From Chloroflexota bacterium (GTDB lineage: Bacteria > Chloroflexota > Dehalococcoidia > Lucifugimonadales > UBA826): a stretch of DNA of 43,322 bases. The DNA is taken from NCBI GenBank assembly GCA_002722155.1, contig PBKS01000017.1, positions 1 to 43,322 on the forward strand. Direction: 5' to 3'. Positions 41,722 to 43,322 of this stretch are shown here, one piece after another. The position numbers and the translations under genes were made by a program. Each line of letters starts with the position of its first letter. Positions within the stretch are counted from its first letter, which is position 1. The notes under the pieces were generated by a model that saw nothing but the letters and a program-made list of their open reading frames with translations, had not been told where the DNA came from and searched no databases.

Positions 41722-42411
41722 GTGAACAGTGAGAAGATTCTCATTATCGAGGATGAAGAAAATATTTTGGAAGCGGTGAAATATACACTAACTCAGGAAG
41801 GGTACGATGTATTCACTTCCGTTGATGGTGAAGATGGTCTAGAAAAGGCACAAGAAATCAAACCAGATTTAGTGTTGTTGGACGTTATGCTACCCAAAAT
41901 GGATGGATTCGAAGTCTGCAGAATTCTCAGGAAAGATTTAGAAATGCCAGTGTTCATGATTTCAGCTAAGGCTGAAGAAATTGATAGGGTTGTAGGTTTG
42001 GAGATCGGTGCGGATGACTACATAACTAAACCTTTCAGTATGAGAGAGCTGGTAGTTAGAGTGAGGAATTCTTTAAGAAGATCAGCTTTAAACCGGCAAG
42101 TAGACGATTTCGAAATCCTAAAGTTTGGAGAACTCGAAATTCACTTGACCAGCCATATGGCTATAGTTTCAGGGGAAGAGGTTTCTATGAAACCCAAGGA
42201 ATTTGATTTACTTTACCTACTCGCATCGCACAAAGGCAGGGCGTTTACAAGAGATCAGATTCTGCAGAGACTTTGGGATGATGAATATATTGGCGATGTC
42301 CGGACTGTGGATGTCCATGTTAGGTGGATACGGGAAAAAATTGAAGTTAATCCTAGCCGACCTGAAAAATTAGTCACCATAAGAGGGGTAGGTTATAGAT
42401 TCGACGGTTAA
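41722..42411 (+). CDS. OmpR/PhoB-family response regulator
   Basis: The 229-residue protein has a receiver domain with E10-D11, the phosphoacceptor D54 (LVLLDVMLP), the SAK switch residue region and K103 (TKPF). A winged-helix DNA-binding domain (about 130-229) follows, with VSMKPKEFDLLYLLA, VDVHVRWIREKIE and TIRGVGYRF. The start is GTG with GAGGAGA upstream. The histidine kinase gene follows 18 bases later. It resembles PhoB/PhoP or WalR-type regulators; without pst/pho neighbours the stimulus cannot be fixed. Confidence 0.92.
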   Translation: MNSEKILIIEDEENILEAVKYTLTQEGYDVFTSVDGEDGLEKAQEIKPDLVLLDVMLPKMDGFEVCRILRKDLEMPVFMISAKAEEIDRVVGLEIGADDYITKPFSMRELVVRVRNSLRRSALNRQVDDFEILKFGELEIHLTSHMAIVSGEEVSMKPKEFDLLYLLASHKGRAFTRDQILQRLWDDEYIGDVRTVDVHVRWIREKIEVNPSRPEKLVTIRGVGYRFDG

Positions 42412-42429
42412 TGTTCTTGTACGGGGAGA

Positions 42430-43322
42430 ATGGCGTTGAGAATTCCTAGTTTACCTGTGTGGAAAATTATAGTTTCTTTTCTGTTATTTGTTAGTGTTGT
42501 CATTATTTTTTCCGGTTTTTATGTTTTCAATTTAGGGAACGACATTGATGGGGGGCAGGGCGGAAAGTTAGCTATAACAGTTGTACTTATTGGAATACTG
42601 ATCACTTTTTTATCTCTACTTACCATCATCGCTGTGAGATTGAGAATTAATCGGTCCATGAATAAGCTGACTGAGGGGATTTTCCTGATTGCAGAAGGAT
42701 ATTTGGATCATAGGGTACCTGCTATTTCGAGAGATGAAACCCTAGATCTATCGAATGCTTTTAACCAGATGGCTGAGACGGTTTCTGCAACGGTAAATAC
42801 CCTTTCATCTGAAAGAAATACTCTTTCTGCTCTTTTGGACACTATGGCTGATGGAGTAATTGTTACAGATGAAGATGGAAATATAACTTTATTGAACAAA
42901 ACGGCACAGCAAATTTTTAATCTGGAAAATTCGGAATATTTGGGTTTAAGGCTTTCGGATGTAATAAGGGATTTTGAAATAATACAAATGGCATCTGATT
43001 GTGTGGATATAGAAGAATCGATACAGGATGAAATAGAAATACCAGAGGTGAGACGTTACTTAAGTGTAACTGCCACTCCTATAGGTTCTGGTTCTGGGGG
43101 CGGCGTGTTGATAACTGTCCATGATTTAACAAATATTCGTCAGTTGGAAAACACTCGAAAAGAATTTGTAAGTAATGTATCTCATGAGCTTCGGAGCCCT
43201 CTGGCTTCGGTTAAAGCCATGGTAGGAAGTCTTGAAAGTGGGGCATTAGAAGACAAAAAAGCAGCCAACGATTTCATTGCTAGAATTGACAAAGATGTCG
43301 ATAGGATGACTTCCTTAGTATC
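42430..43322 (+). CDS. sensor histidine kinase, PhoR-like, truncated by window end
   Basis: The frame is open from ATG 42430 (preceded by GGGGAG) to the last base, 297 residues. Two membrane segments (about 11-33 and 48-70) enclose a loop of only about 14 residues, so there is no extracytoplasmic sensor domain. A HAMP-like linker (about 71-125) and a PAS domain (about 128-235, LLDTMADGVIVTDEDGNI) follow. The dimerisation helix then has the phosphoacceptor H252 in SNVSHELRSPLASVKAM. The catalytic ATPase domain lies beyond the window. The PAS domain is probably the sensor. It is paired with the preceding regulator. Confidence 0.92.
   Translation, partial: MALRIPSLPVWKIIVSFLLFVSVVIIFSGFYVFNLGNDIDGGQGGKLAITVVLIGILITFLSLLTIIAVRLRINRSMNKLTEGIFLIAEGYLDHRVPAISRDETLDLSNAFNQMAETVSATVNTLSSERNTLSALLDTMADGVIVTDEDGNITLLNKTAQQIFNLENSEYLGLRLSDVIRDFEIIQMASDCVDIEESIQDEIEIPEVRRYLSVTATPIGSGSGGGVLITVHDLTNIRQLENTRKEFVSNVSHELRSPLASVKAMVGSLESGALEDKKAANDFIARIDKDVDRMTSLV

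Noticed and set aside
1-43322. tRNA genes, CRISPR arrays, insertion sequences, prophage or attachment sites
   Set aside because: Gaps between genes are under about 200 bases. None shows a cloverleaf with CCA-type end, regularly spaced repeats, transposase motifs or terminal inverted repeats.

Overview
This window looks like a chromosomal piece of an A+T-rich bacterium. It carries one very long ribosomal-protein supercluster flanked by cofactor, stress and signalling genes. I suspect a marine Chloroflexota lineage of the Dehalococcoidia/SAR202 kind. The reasons are fusA running directly into rpsJ with no tuf, the menaquinone-type methyltransferase next to a YjeF-type repair enzyme and a DtxR-family regulator, and the SelA-like/Ldh2-family pair. 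This placement is inference and I cannot test it without a phylogeny. Signal peptides are of the lipoprotein type, and TTG/GTG starts are common.

Layout. Positions 1-3535 hold a thiamine-precursor salvage operon: ABC ATPase tail, permease, NMT1/THI5-like lipoprotein, TenA-family protein and ThiD. It is followed by an MFS carrier (3612-4886). On the minus strand, hisS and an M24 peptidase (4906-7374) abut each other and diverge from a bifunctional-type RelA/SpoT homologue. The RSH gene leads into rpsT, rpsP, a KH protein and rimM (7573-11260). A perfect-consensus promoter at 11352-11380 then opens a co-directional run of 36 genes from rpsL to rpsI (11450-32110). This run contains str (without tuf), S10, spc and alpha operon genes plus secY, adk, map, infA, rpoA and truA. 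After it come a DtxR-like regulator, nnr and a UbiE/MenG methyltransferase. A minus-strand group follows (HtrA-type lipoprotein protease, YihY family, alpha/beta hydrolase), then queA, a SelA-like PLP enzyme and an Ldh2-type dehydrogenase. The window ends in a PhoB/PhoR-like two-component pair whose kinase runs off the end.

The most striking observation is in rplD. Ribosomal protein uL4 is about 100 residues too long. After an acidic linker it ends in a domain that aligns without gaps to the C-terminal domain of the RNA polymerase alpha subunit (alphaCTD). It keeps the counterparts of E. coli R265, N268, G296, K298, S299 and E302, the residues used for UP-element DNA contact. The authentic alphaCTD is also present on rpoA 13.5 kb downstream. 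In E. coli, uL4 controls its own operon by transcription attenuation together with NusA, and NusA itself binds alphaCTD. The fusion therefore suggests a direct physical link between the large ribosomal subunit (or free uL4) and the transcription machinery. Other points worth checking are an acidic tail on uS3, a natural Arg at the streptomycin-resistance position K87 of uS12, altered residues in the near-universal uL2 histidine motif, a TenA protein without any cysteine, a Q-F-D-D synthetase motif in the RSH enzyme, and a DtxR-family protein whose metal-site residues fit neither the iron nor the manganese class.

No gene-free stretch exceeds about 200 bases. I found no tRNA or rRNA gene, CRISPR array, insertion sequence, prophage or attachment site.
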